Of a stretch of 26,728 nucleotides of DNA, positions 7,689-14,567 are shown piece after piece. Made by a program: the position numbers and the translations under genes. Source of the stretch: Limisphaerales bacterium. GTDB lineage: Bacteria; Verrucomicrobiota; Verrucomicrobiia; Limisphaerales; UBA11358. Position 1 is the stretch's first letter; each line of letters opens with the position of its first letter. Below the pieces are notes generated by a model. It saw only the letters and a program-made list of their open reading frames with translations, made no database searches and was not told the DNA's origin. The stretch lies in contig PKZR01000283.1 in NCBI GenBank assembly GCA_003133815.1, positions 4,119 to 30,846 of the forward strand, written 5' to 3'.

Positions 7689-8503
7689 GTTCTTCCAAAA
7701 AAATCATCGTTTCCGGCAGGTTTGACGACATCAAGTCGAGCGACTTGCGGTTGCTCGAAGAAGCATCCAAGCTTGGCGAACTTATCGTGCTGCTCTGGCC
7801 GGATGCGACGCTGGAAAAAATAGCCGGTAAAGCGCTAAAATTCCCGCTGGCGGAGCGGAAGTATTTCCTCAACGCCGTCCGCTATGTCAGCCGCGTGGTG
7901 GAAGCCGACGGTTCGGCCAACTTTGACACGCTGCCAAAAAATCTGCGGTGCGATCTTTGGGTGGACTGCGAAACGAACGCGAATGCCTCGCGTAAAAAAT
8001 TTGCCGCTGAAAATAAAACCGCCTATCGCGTTTTCTCGGCGGATGAATTGAAAGGATTTCCCGAACCGCCGCCGATGCCATCTGCGCCCGGAAAAAAGAA
8101 AGTGATCGCCACCGGCTGTTACGACTGGTTCCACTCCGGCCATGTGCGCTTCACCGAGGAGGCTTCCGCCTACGGCGATCTTTACATCTGCCTCGGCAAC
8201 GACGCCAACGTGCTTTTGCTGAAAGGTCCCGGCCATCCGCTGCTGACCCAGGAAGAACGCCGTTATGTCGCCGGCTCCATCAAATATGTGAAGCAGGCGC
8301 TGATCACCACTGGTTCCGGTTGGGTGGACGCCGACCCTGAAATCCGCCGTTTGAAACCGGACATCTACGTCGTCAACGAGGATGGCGACAAGGGCGGCAA
8401 ACGCGAATATTGTCAGCAGCTTGGCATCGAGTATCTGGTTCTCAAACGCACGCCAGCGCCCGGCTTGCCGAAGCGCAGCAGCACGGATTTGCGGGGCTTT
8501 TAA
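7685..8503 (+). CDS. Two-domain cytidylyltransferase-like protein; only the C-terminal domain keeps catalytic motifs
   Basis: The 272-residue protein contains two nucleotidyltransferase-like halves. The C-terminal half (about 138-272) begins ATGCYDWFHSGHVRF, with the HxGH signature at His150-His153, and ends with RSSTDLRGF, like the ISTT/RTxG-type motif of glycerol-3-phosphate cytidylyltransferases and HldE-type adenylyltransferases. The N-terminal half (about 5-130) starts similarly, VSGRFDDIKSSDLRLLEEAS, but HxGH is absent, so it is probably a catalytically dead duplicate with a structural or substrate role. It likely moves a nucleotide onto a sugar phosphate in the cytoplasm. The start overlaps the GHMP gene (ATGA). 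Its TAA overlaps the TAA of the opposite-strand FGGY kinase within TTAA at 8500-8503. Confidence 0.75.
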   Translation: MSSSKKIIVSGRFDDIKSSDLRLLEEASKLGELIVLLWPDATLEKIAGKALKFPLAERKYFLNAVRYVSRVVEADGSANFDTLPKNLRCDLWVDCETNANASRKKFAAENKTAYRVFSADELKGFPEPPPMPSAPGKKKVIATGCYDWFHSGHVRFTEEASAYGDLYICLGNDANVLLLKGPGHPLLTQEERRYVAGSIKYVKQALITTGSGWVDADPEIRRLKPDIYVVNEDGDKGGKREYCQQLGIEYLVLKRTPAPGLPKRSSTDLRGF

Positions 8504-10086
8504 TCGGCAATTTTTTCCAGCGCATCACATTCGCACTCGGCGTATTTTTCCAAAAGCTTGTCATAAATTTTCACAGCCTGCCTGTCCGGTCGGATTTCGC
8601 TCTTGGGAATTGGCTGGCTGAAACCGGCGACGAGTTTTTTCCATTTCGGTTCTTCTCCGGCGGCAGTGAGCCACCCGTGCGCGGCGATTAAAGCCGCGCC
8701 AAGTGCGGCGCTTTTGGAAACTTCAATGCGCAGCACACGGCAGTTCATTACATTGGCCATGACTTGCAGCAAAGCCAAGTCATTCGACGCGCCTCCCGTT
8801 GCAAAAATTTTTTCCGGCGACACCTGCATCCATTGCGAATGCAGCCGCATGGACATCATCTGTGCTTCGAAAATGGCGCGGCAATTGGCGGCGGCATTTT
8901 TTTCGTCAAGATCGAAGCGGTGAATGCCCGGTTTGATGACGCGCGGAACAATTTCCGATTCGAACCACGGCAGCATTATTCCGCCGTCGTTGCCGGGTTT
9001 TTTCGATGCAACCAATTTTCCAAATTCCTTCCAATCCTTGACCCCATAAATTTCGCGGATTTTTTCTCGGGCAAGCGAGCCGTTTTTGAAGCAAACCAGC
9101 GTCATGTAATCGCCTGTTGGCGAGCCGAACACGTGGCCTTCGCCATTTTCGTCGGTCTGGCATTTTTCCATCGTGCCGAAGTATGTGTCACTTGTGCCGA
9201 GACTGATCGCGGACTGGCCGGGCTTGATGAGGCCGAGGCCGATGACACTTGCCGGATTGTCGCCGGTCCAGACAGTGGCAAGTGCTTCGGGATTCAAGCC
9301 GAATTTTTTTGCGAAATATGAACTGACCGGGCCTATGGTCTGTCCGGCTGCGGCGAGCGGCGGCAGTTTGTTCATCAGGCCGGGCGCGGTGGCCTTCAGC
9401 GCGTCGTGGTTCCAGTTTTTTCTGCGGATGTCCATGAGGTTCATCCCCGCGCCGTCCCCAAAATCCAGCGGCGCAATTTTGCCGGCGAGCAGCGATGCCA
9501 TGAATGAGCTGACCAAGGTGATATTTGATGTATTGGCATAAGATACAGGCTCTGTCTTGTAAAACTTGCGGATTTGGGGACCGGTGAATCGTTCAAACGT
9601 GTCCGACCCTGTGCGGGAAGCGGTGAACTTGACACCGCCGAGCTTTTTTCGAATCTCGGCACATTCCTGCGCAGTCGAGGAATCCATCCAGAGGGGCGAG
9701 TTTTTGCGCGAGAAAACACCGGATAGGTTCTCGACAAGAGGTTGATTTGAATCCAGATTCTGTAGCGCGTCGGCAAACCGTTCATTGCAATAAATCGAGC
9801 CGTGTTGCTGGCCGCTACCACCGACGGCAAGAATTTTACCCAGCGCAACGCCGTCCTTTTTCATCTGAGCAAAAATCAAGTCGAGCGCCTCCGCCCACAT
9901 CTGCGGCGGACTATGTTTGACGAGCGGGTCGCGGTTGGGAATAACGCCATTCTGCGTTTTATATTGCGGCAGCGCGCGGTCGAAGTTCAGCGATTTTTCG
10001 CAGATCACTTTGCGTGTGTCGAGGTCAATCACGACTGCGCTCAAGCTCTGCGTGCTGGAATCAAGTCCGAGAATAAGTCTTGCCAT
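8500..10086 (-). CDS. FGGY-family carbohydrate kinase, xylulokinase-like
   Basis: The 528-residue protein starts MARLILGLDSSTQSLSAVV, the phosphate-1 motif of the sugar-kinase/actin fold. It carries GGSGQQHGSIY, LWMDSSTAQEC, the catalytic-base region VWTGDNPASVIG, SLGTSDTYFG, and the C-terminal adenosine motif ATGGASNDLALLQVMANV. This is the FGGY pattern, closest in feel to D-xylulose kinases, which make xylulose 5-phosphate from xylulose and ATP. The start at 10086 is preferred because homology begins there; an upstream in-frame ATG at 10113 would add nine unlikely residues. The gene converges on the nucleotide-sugar cassette with a 4-base stop-codon overlap. Substrate assignment within FGGY is uncertain. 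Confidence 0.85.
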   Translation of the reverse strand: MARLILGLDSSTQSLSAVVIDLDTRKVICEKSLNFDRALPQYKTQNGVIPNRDPLVKHSPPQMWAEALDLIFAQMKKDGVALGKILAVGGSGQQHGSIYCNERFADALQNLDSNQPLVENLSGVFSRKNSPLWMDSSTAQECAEIRKKLGGVKFTASRTGSDTFERFTGPQIRKFYKTEPVSYANTSNITLVSSFMASLLAGKIAPLDFGDGAGMNLMDIRRKNWNHDALKATAPGLMNKLPPLAAAGQTIGPVSSYFAKKFGLNPEALATVWTGDNPASVIGLGLIKPGQSAISLGTSDTYFGTMEKCQTDENGEGHVFGSPTGDYMTLVCFKNGSLAREKIREIYGVKDWKEFGKLVASKKPGNDGGIMLPWFESEIVPRVIKPGIHRFDLDEKNAAANCRAIFEAQMMSMRLHSQWMQVSPEKIFATGGASNDLALLQVMANVMNCRVLRIEVSKSAALGAALIAAHGWLTAAGEEPKWKKLVAGFSQPIPKSEIRPDRQAVKIYDKLLEKYAECECDALEKIAD

Positions 10087-10163
10087 GTTCCGAGTATAAA
10101 GGCAATTCCGCACTTGAGAAGAAGGAACGCTATTGTGGAAATGCCTTCGTAGGATTAGAAAAA

Positions 10164-10240
10164 TGGCGGGAGTGGCGGGGCTCGAACCCGTAACCTCTGC
10201 CGTGACAGGGCAGCGCTCTAACCAATTGAGCTACACCCCC
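10164..10240 (-). tRNA. tRNA-Asp (anticodon GTC), CCA encoded
   Basis: Read on the minus strand, the 77-base gene has acceptor arms GGGGGTG and CACTCCC with one G-U pair, T8-A9, a D-arm GCTC...GAGC, and an anticodon arm CTGCC-CTGTCAC-GGCAG with anticodon GTC. The T-arm is GGGTTCGAGCCCC, the discriminator base is G, and CCA is encoded. It sits between the FGGY kinase start and a structured intergenic region. No integrase or direct-repeat att sequence is nearby. Confidence 0.97.
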
Positions 10241-10318
10241 GCAAAAAGGGGGATAAATAGATTAAAATAAGATTCAGGTAGCGTCAAGGTTTGCTTCGTG
10301 ATTTGAGTTTTGAAAATC

Positions 10319-10381
10319 CGGGCAGCAGACGCCAAGGAGGTGGGGGTGGGGAACCCCGCTGAAGAAACGTGCTGCTACCCG
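10319..10381 (+). ncRNA. Unidentified strong stem-loop, possible structured RNA or leader
   Basis: CGGGCAGCAGACG (10319-10331) and CGTGCTGCTACCCG (10368-10381) pair over 12 bp with one mismatch and one bulge. The 36-base interior contains GGAGG and can form a second G-rich/C-rich hairpin near GGGG...CCCC (about 10343-10357). The 265-base stretch between tRNA-Asp and the kinase gene holds no convincing ORF, so this may be an RNA gene or a 5' leader element of the kinase mRNA. I could not match it to 6S, SRP RNA or any riboswitch from memory. The strand is uncertain. Confidence 0.35.
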
Positions 10382-10507
10382 AATGAAATTAATGTGACGT
10401 TTCCGCAACTTTTTGTCAATAGGTTATCCGTCCCAAAGCCGCGTTCCCAGGCAGATAAACCATATCTCTGGGCTTTACGCCGCCGGTTTTTCCAATAAAG
10501 TCCATCC

Positions 10508-11608
10508 ATGGTCACGCTGGAATCATTCCATTTATTCCGCAGTCTTGCTCCTGATGAACTGCAAATCTTGCGTTCCATCACCCAGGAACGCAAGGTCGCC
10601 GCCGCCGGTGAGATTTTTCGCGAAGGCGATCCGGGCGATGGCCTTTATTGCGTGAAAAGCGGGCTGGTAGAGATTTCAGGACTTATTAACACTGAAGCGC
10701 GTCGTGTTTTTTCCCAGCTTGGGCCTGGCGAAATTTTCGGCGAGATGGCCGTGATTGAAGACAGACCGCGCTCGGCGACTGCCGTTGCCCTCAAGCAGAC
10801 GGAAATTTATTTCGTTCCGCGCAATGAAATGCTCTCCCTGCTCCAGCGCTCGCCAGCGCTCGCCTTCAACATGTTGCAGGAAATCAGCCACCGCCTCCGC
10901 GATTTCAACCAGCTTCATCTTCGCGAAGTCGTGCAGGCCGAACGGCTCGCCGTTGTCGGCAATTTCGCCCGTTCCATCATTCACGATCTGAAGACTCCAC
11001 TGACCATCATCGGTCTTTCCGCCGACATGGCGTGTATGGCCACCTCCACAACTGAAAAGCGCACCCAAGCTCAGGAACGCATTCGAAAACAAGTCCTGCG
11101 TATCAACGACATGGTCGGCGACATCCTCGAATACACCCGCAGCAACCGCGACGACGCCGCGCTGGGGCCGGCCAACTACGCTGATTTTATAAAGGAAATC
11201 CTGCCCGAGCTTCAGGCCGAAACGGAAAACAAATTCGTCCGCATCGAGCTTCAAGGCGAACCGCCCGCCGCCAAATTGCTTCTCGATCCACGCCGCCTGC
11301 GCCGTGTTTTCTTCAACCTCGTCCACAACGCCACCGACTTCATGCTCGACGGCGGGAAAATCTTTTTTCGCTTTAATGGAGACGGAAAAGAAATAGTCAC
11401 GGAAATCGAGGACACCGGCCCGGGCATCGCGCCGCTGATTGCCGACAAGCTCTTCCAGCCGTTTGCCACGCACGGCAAATCTCATGGCACCGGCCTCGGC
11501 CTTTCCATCTGCAAAAAAATCGTCGAAGACCACAAAGGCCGGATTTGGACGCGCACCGTGCCAAAGCACGGCGCAATTTTTTGTTTCGCTTTGCCATTGG
11601 CAAATTAA
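10508..11608 (+). CDS. Histidine kinase with N-terminal cyclic-nucleotide-binding domain
   Basis: The 366-residue protein is cytosolic, with no membrane segment. Residues about 8-125 form a CRP-like cNMP-binding domain (GEIFREGDPGDGLYCVKSG and LGPGEIFGEMAVIEDRPRSAT, whose last part resembles the phosphate-binding cassette). A HisKA-type dimerisation helix follows with the H-box SIIHDLKTPLTII (His159). The ATPase domain has the N-box Asn274 in NLVHNATDF, G1 EDTGPGIA and G2 GTGLGLSI. It should autophosphorylate in response to a bound ligand and pass the phosphate to a response regulator that is not in the window. It stands upstream of mutL in the same direction, but a 103-base repeat-containing gap separates them, so they may not be one operon. 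No Shine-Dalgarno was seen at the ATG. Confidence 0.88.
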   Translation: MVTLESFHLFRSLAPDELQILRSITQERKVAAAGEIFREGDPGDGLYCVKSGLVEISGLINTEARRVFSQLGPGEIFGEMAVIEDRPRSATAVALKQTEIYFVPRNEMLSLLQRSPALAFNMLQEISHRLRDFNQLHLREVVQAERLAVVGNFARSIIHDLKTPLTIIGLSADMACMATSTTEKRTQAQERIRKQVLRINDMVGDILEYTRSNRDDAALGPANYADFIKEILPELQAETENKFVRIELQGEPPAAKLLLDPRRLRRVFFNLVHNATDFMLDGGKIFFRFNGDGKEIVTEIEDTGPGIAPLIADKLFQPFATHGKSHGTGLGLSICKKIVEDHKGRIWTRTVPKHGAIFCFALPLAN

Positions 11609-11617
11609 TCGCCGTCC

Positions 11618-11699
11618 TTGAATCGTGAATGGTTGCAACGGAAGCGGACTGGCGACAAACTAACCTGACAATGCAACGATTTAACGATTCACGATTCAA
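11618..11699. repeat. Perfect 13-bp inverted repeat built of heptamers, upstream of mutL
   Basis: TTGAATCGTGAAT (11618-11630) and ATTCACGATTCAA (11687-11699) are exact reverse complements. A nested pair GTTGCA (11632-11637) and TGCAAC (11672-11677) extends the stem. The right arm reads as heptamers (AACGATT, CACGATT), like other repeats in this window. It lies 12 bases before the mutL ATG, so in RNA it could fold near the start site. Confidence 0.7.
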
Positions 11700-11711
11700 C
11701 AGCGCCAAGCA

Positions 11712-13721
11712 ATGAACCGAATCAAGCTTCTTTCCGAACAGGTCGCCAATCAAATTGCCGCCGGCGAAGTGGTCGAGAGGCCAGCCAGCGTCGTGAAGGA
11801 GTTGGTCGAAAACTCCCTCGATGCCGACGCGAAAAAAATCACAATCGAAATCGGTGCTGGTGGACGAAGCCTCATTCGTGTTATCGACGACGGCTTCGGC
11901 ATGAGCCGCGATGACGCGCTTCTCTGCCTCGAACGCCATGCGACGAGCAAAATCCGGCGCGCCGAAGATTTATCGGCGATTTCAACAATGGGATTTCGCG
12001 GCGAGGCTTTGCCGAGCATCGCCAGCGTTAGCCGCTTCACTTTGACGACGCGCGAACGTGAGGACGCTTCGCCCGAAGGCACGCAAATCACGGTCAACGG
12101 CGGCGCAATTGCCGAAGTCAAGGCTGCCGGCAGCGCGCCCGGCACGGGCATCGAAGTCCGCCAATTGTTTTTCAATTTGCCCGCCCGCCGGAAATTTTTG
12201 CGCACGGAAGAAACCGAGGCCGCGCACATCCAGCACTACCTCACGCTAGCTGCGCTCGCGTTTCCCGAAGTCGCGTTCACGTTTGTCAAAGACGGACGCA
12301 GCGTCTGGCAGTTGCCCGCTGTCAAATCCGGCGCGGCTGTTTCGAGCCGCATCGAAGGTTTGCGCGAACGGCTGCGTGCGCTGCTCGGCGATGAAAAACT
12401 TTTGTCCGTAAACTTTTCCGCCGCGCTTGACGTTGACGGAAATTCACCCGTGCCGGACGAAATGGATATTTTTGAGACTTCATTGCCTGAAAAACCGGCG
12501 GCTTCGGAAATCTCAAATCTCAAATCTCAAATACGCGTCTGGGGATTAATTGGTTCGCCAGGAGTCTCCCGTGCGACGCGCGAAAGCCAGTTTGTTTTTG
12601 TAAACCGCCGTCCGGTGGAAAATCGCGGCATCAATTATGCGCTGATTGAAGGTTGTCACAACTCGCTCATGAAAGGCCGTTATCCGGTCTGCTGTCTGTT
12701 CCTCGAAATTGATCCCGCCGCCGTGGACGTGAACATCCATCCCGCCAAGCGCGAGGTGAAATTCCATCGCGAATTCGAAGTGCGAAAATTCGTAGCGCAG
12801 GCCGTCAAAGAAACATTGCTCGCATTTCACGGGCAAGAGTCCAAAGTCCAAAGCCCAAAGTCCAAAGCCGCCGAGCAGGTGGAATTTCAAACTGCGCCCG
12901 AATCTTCCACCCCCGCACTGCCAAATTTTCCAGGGAAACAGGCCCCAGCATCGTCGGTTGAAACGCCGATTTCCACAACCGCACAAATGCCTTTGAAAAC
13001 GGGCTTTTCCATGCCATCGAGCCAAATAAGTGCCGACACTGGCAAAGCCGAATTCAAAATTCAAAACTCAAAATTCAAAACTGCCGCCGCGTCACATTCG
13101 GCGGAATCAAATCCGCAATCGCCAACTCCGCTGCTCAACGTGCCGCTCCGGCTCGTCGGCGTCGTCGGCAGGCTTTATGTGCTGCTGGAATCGGATCGCG
13201 GACTTGTCTTACTCGACCAGCACGCGGCGCATGAGCGGATTTTATACGAGCAGATGCTGAATCGTTTAGAACAAAATAGTTTCGCGCCATCGCAGAAATT
13301 GTTGCTTCCGGAGACAATTGAATTGCCGCCGCGCGACGCGCAGTTTTTGCGCGAGCAGCTCGTCGTGCTGACCAAGCTTGGCGTCGGCCTGAGCGAATTC
13401 GGCGAGCGGACGTTTCTGCTCGACGCGCTGCCGCCGTTCGTCAAGGCCGCCGCCCCGCGCCGATTTGTATTCGACCTTGTAGATGAATTGCGGGCCGCAG
13501 GTCGAGAGGTGAACCTCGCTAGGCTCGGCGAACATACCGTGGCCAAGACCGTCTGCCGCCACGCCGTGAAGGCCAATGACCCTCTAGGCGGCATAGAACT
13601 TGAAAATCTTGTTGAGGATTTGCGCCGATGCGCGATGCCCTACACCTGCCCTCACGGCCGCCCGACGCTGATTGAAATGAATTATCGCGAATTGGAGAAA
13701 AAATTCGGACGGACTCAATAG
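11712..13721 (+). CDS. mutL: DNA mismatch repair protein MutL
   Basis: The 669-residue protein has the GHKL ATPase region (1-about 330): ANQIAAGEVVERPASVVKEL with ENSLDA, DDGFGMS, TMGFRGEAL and FVNRRPVENR. A low-complexity linker (about 375-470) follows, then the MutL C-terminal dimerisation domain (about 475-669). The latter has DQHAAHERILYE, which fits the DQHA(X)2E(X)4E endonuclease motif, plus late CRHAVKAND and CPHGRPT metal-site motifs. It is therefore the nicking type of MutL that works without MutH. It coordinates strand removal after MutS recognises a mismatch; MutS is not in the window. Three perfect heptanucleotide repeat tracts lie in frame in and just before the linker. The next gene starts directly after the TAG. 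Confidence 0.97.
   Translation: MNRIKLLSEQVANQIAAGEVVERPASVVKELVENSLDADAKKITIEIGAGGRSLIRVIDDGFGMSRDDALLCLERHATSKIRRAEDLSAISTMGFRGEALPSIASVSRFTLTTREREDASPEGTQITVNGGAIAEVKAAGSAPGTGIEVRQLFFNLPARRKFLRTEETEAAHIQHYLTLAALAFPEVAFTFVKDGRSVWQLPAVKSGAAVSSRIEGLRERLRALLGDEKLLSVNFSAALDVDGNSPVPDEMDIFETSLPEKPAASEISNLKSQIRVWGLIGSPGVSRATRESQFVFVNRRPVENRGINYALIEGCHNSLMKGRYPVCCLFLEIDPAAVDVNIHPAKREVKFHREFEVRKFVAQAVKETLLAFHGQESKVQSPKSKAAEQVEFQTAPESSTPALPNFPGKQAPASSVETPISTTAQMPLKTGFSMPSSQISADTGKAEFKIQNSKFKTAAASHSAESNPQSPTPLLNVPLRLVGVVGRLYVLLESDRGLVLLDQHAAHERILYEQMLNRLEQNSFAPSQKLLLPETIELPPRDAQFLREQLVVLTKLGVGLSEFGERTFLLDALPPFVKAAAPRRFVFDLVDELRAAGREVNLARLGEHTVAKTVCRHAVKANDPLGGIELENLVEDLRRCAMPYTCPHGRPTLIEMNYRELEKKFGRTQ
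12511..12531 (+). repeat. Heptamer repeat TCTCAAA x3 inside mutL
   Basis: Three exact TCTCAAA copies lie in frame in mutL, encoding part of SEISNLKSQIR, between the ATPase core and its transducer segment. The 21 bases equal seven codons, so the reading frame is kept. Confidence 0.9.
12838..12865 (+). repeat. Heptamer repeat AGTCCAA x4 inside mutL
   Basis: The units are AGTCCAA, AGTCCAA, AGCCCAA and AGTCCAA, with no spacing errors. They encode the SKVQSPKSK part at the start of the MutL linker, which is expected to be disordered. Confidence 0.9.
13051..13078 (+). repeat. Heptamer repeat AATTCAA x4 inside mutL
   Basis: The units are AATTCAA, AATTCAA, AACTCAA and AATTCAA. They encode FKIQNSKFK late in the MutL linker. 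This is the third heptamer tract in the one gene, with a different unit sequence from the other two. Confidence 0.9.
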
Positions 13722-13904
13722 ATGGCTGACGAACAAAAAAATAATAGCAAACCCTGTCCGGTTTCACCCGGTAAAGATGTTGCCGGCGAACATTGGCGAT
13801 GGTGTCCGCAATGCGGACATGAGCTAATCAATGAAAAATGCAAGCTGCATTGTCCGCGCTGCCATTATTTCATGAGCTGCTCGGATTTCGATTTCGCAAG
13901 CTGA
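13722..13904 (+). CDS. Small zinc-ribbon protein of unknown function
   Basis: This 60-residue protein starts on the base after the mutL stop. It has two CxxC pairs, Cys28/Cys31 (CPQC) and Cys44/Cys47 (CPRC), spaced as in a zinc ribbon, with further Cys at 12, 40 and 53. I do not recognise the family. The zero-base gap to mutL suggests shared translation. The cysteine pattern argues that the ORF is real despite its size. A DNA- or RNA-binding accessory role is possible but is only inference. Confidence 0.65.
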   Translation: MADEQKNNSKPCPVSPGKDVAGEHWRWCPQCGHELINEKCKLHCPRCHYFMSCSDFDFAS

Positions 13905-13968
13905 CCTGTTCCACGAATAAATTTTCTTTGTGTTCATTCGAATCATTCATGGTTAAACTTACACGCCC

Positions 13969-14562
13969 ATGAACGAGTGGAACATACAGTCTCGTGCGCA
14001 CACCTGCGAGGCGTGCGCCAGCCCGTTTGCTGACAAACAACCGCTGCATACGCTGCTTTTTGACGAGCGCGTGGAAGATTTGCGCCGCTCGGACATTTGC
14101 GAGGCGTGCTGGCAAAGTCAATTCAGCGACGGCGCGCGCGAGCGCAAGGGCTTTATTTCTCACTGGCAGGGTATTTACGAAGCACCGACTCCGCCTGTGG
14201 ATGCAATCCACAAGGACACCGCCGAGACGGTGCTGCGCAAGCTCATCGAGCAGAACGATCCGCGTTACGCGCCCGCCGGTTACATCCTTGCCGTAATGCT
14301 CGAACGCAAGCGTATCCTCAAGGTGAAAGAGCAAATTGTCCGCGACGGCCAGCGTGTTTTCATTTACGAGCAGCCGAAGACCGGGGACATTTTCACCATC
14401 GCCGATCCGAATCTCCATTTGGACCAGCTTGAACAAGTCCAGCGCGACGTGGCGATGTTGCTGGAACAGGGATTGAATCCAACTCCATCAACGACCGGGA
14501 TTTCGCCTCAAGCATCGGAGCAAATTCCTGCCGCAGAAGGTGAAATTGCACCTGCGAATTAA
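13969..14562 (+). CDS. Conserved-looking protein with N-terminal treble-clef/zinc-ribbon motif, function unknown
   Basis: The 197-residue cytosolic protein has CEAC at 13-16 and CEAC at 44-47, likely four zinc ligands. A helical middle (about 80-150, ETVLRKLIEQNDPRYAPAGYILAVMLERKRIL) follows, and a low-complexity Pro/Ser/Glu tail from about 170. The middle section looks conserved in composition and charge, but I cannot name the family. It lies 64 bases after the small zinc-ribbon gene and 5 bases before rnc, so it is probably co-transcribed with rnc. No signal peptide or membrane helix was seen. Confidence 0.7.
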   Translation: MNEWNIQSRAHTCEACASPFADKQPLHTLLFDERVEDLRRSDICEACWQSQFSDGARERKGFISHWQGIYEAPTPPVDAIHKDTAETVLRKLIEQNDPRYAPAGYILAVMLERKRILKVKEQIVRDGQRVFIYEQPKTGDIFTIADPNLHLDQLEQVQRDVAMLLEQGLNPTPSTTGISPQASEQIPAAEGEIAPAN

Positions 14563-14567
14563 ATTCC

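Noticed and set aside
10236..10252. CCCCC...GGGGG hairpin at the tRNA-Asp 5' edge as an attachment site or terminator
   Set aside because: It consists mostly of the tRNA acceptor arm, has no T-tract on the relevant side, and no integrase or att repeat is found.
10319..10381. Small SRP RNA or 6S RNA
   Set aside because: The conserved SRP tetraloop/GGAAGCAGCC core and the 6S central bubble could not be found in the stem-loop.
10676..11638. 320-residue open frame on the minus strand
   Set aside because: Antisense shadow of the cNMP-domain histidine kinase, whose own motifs are complete.
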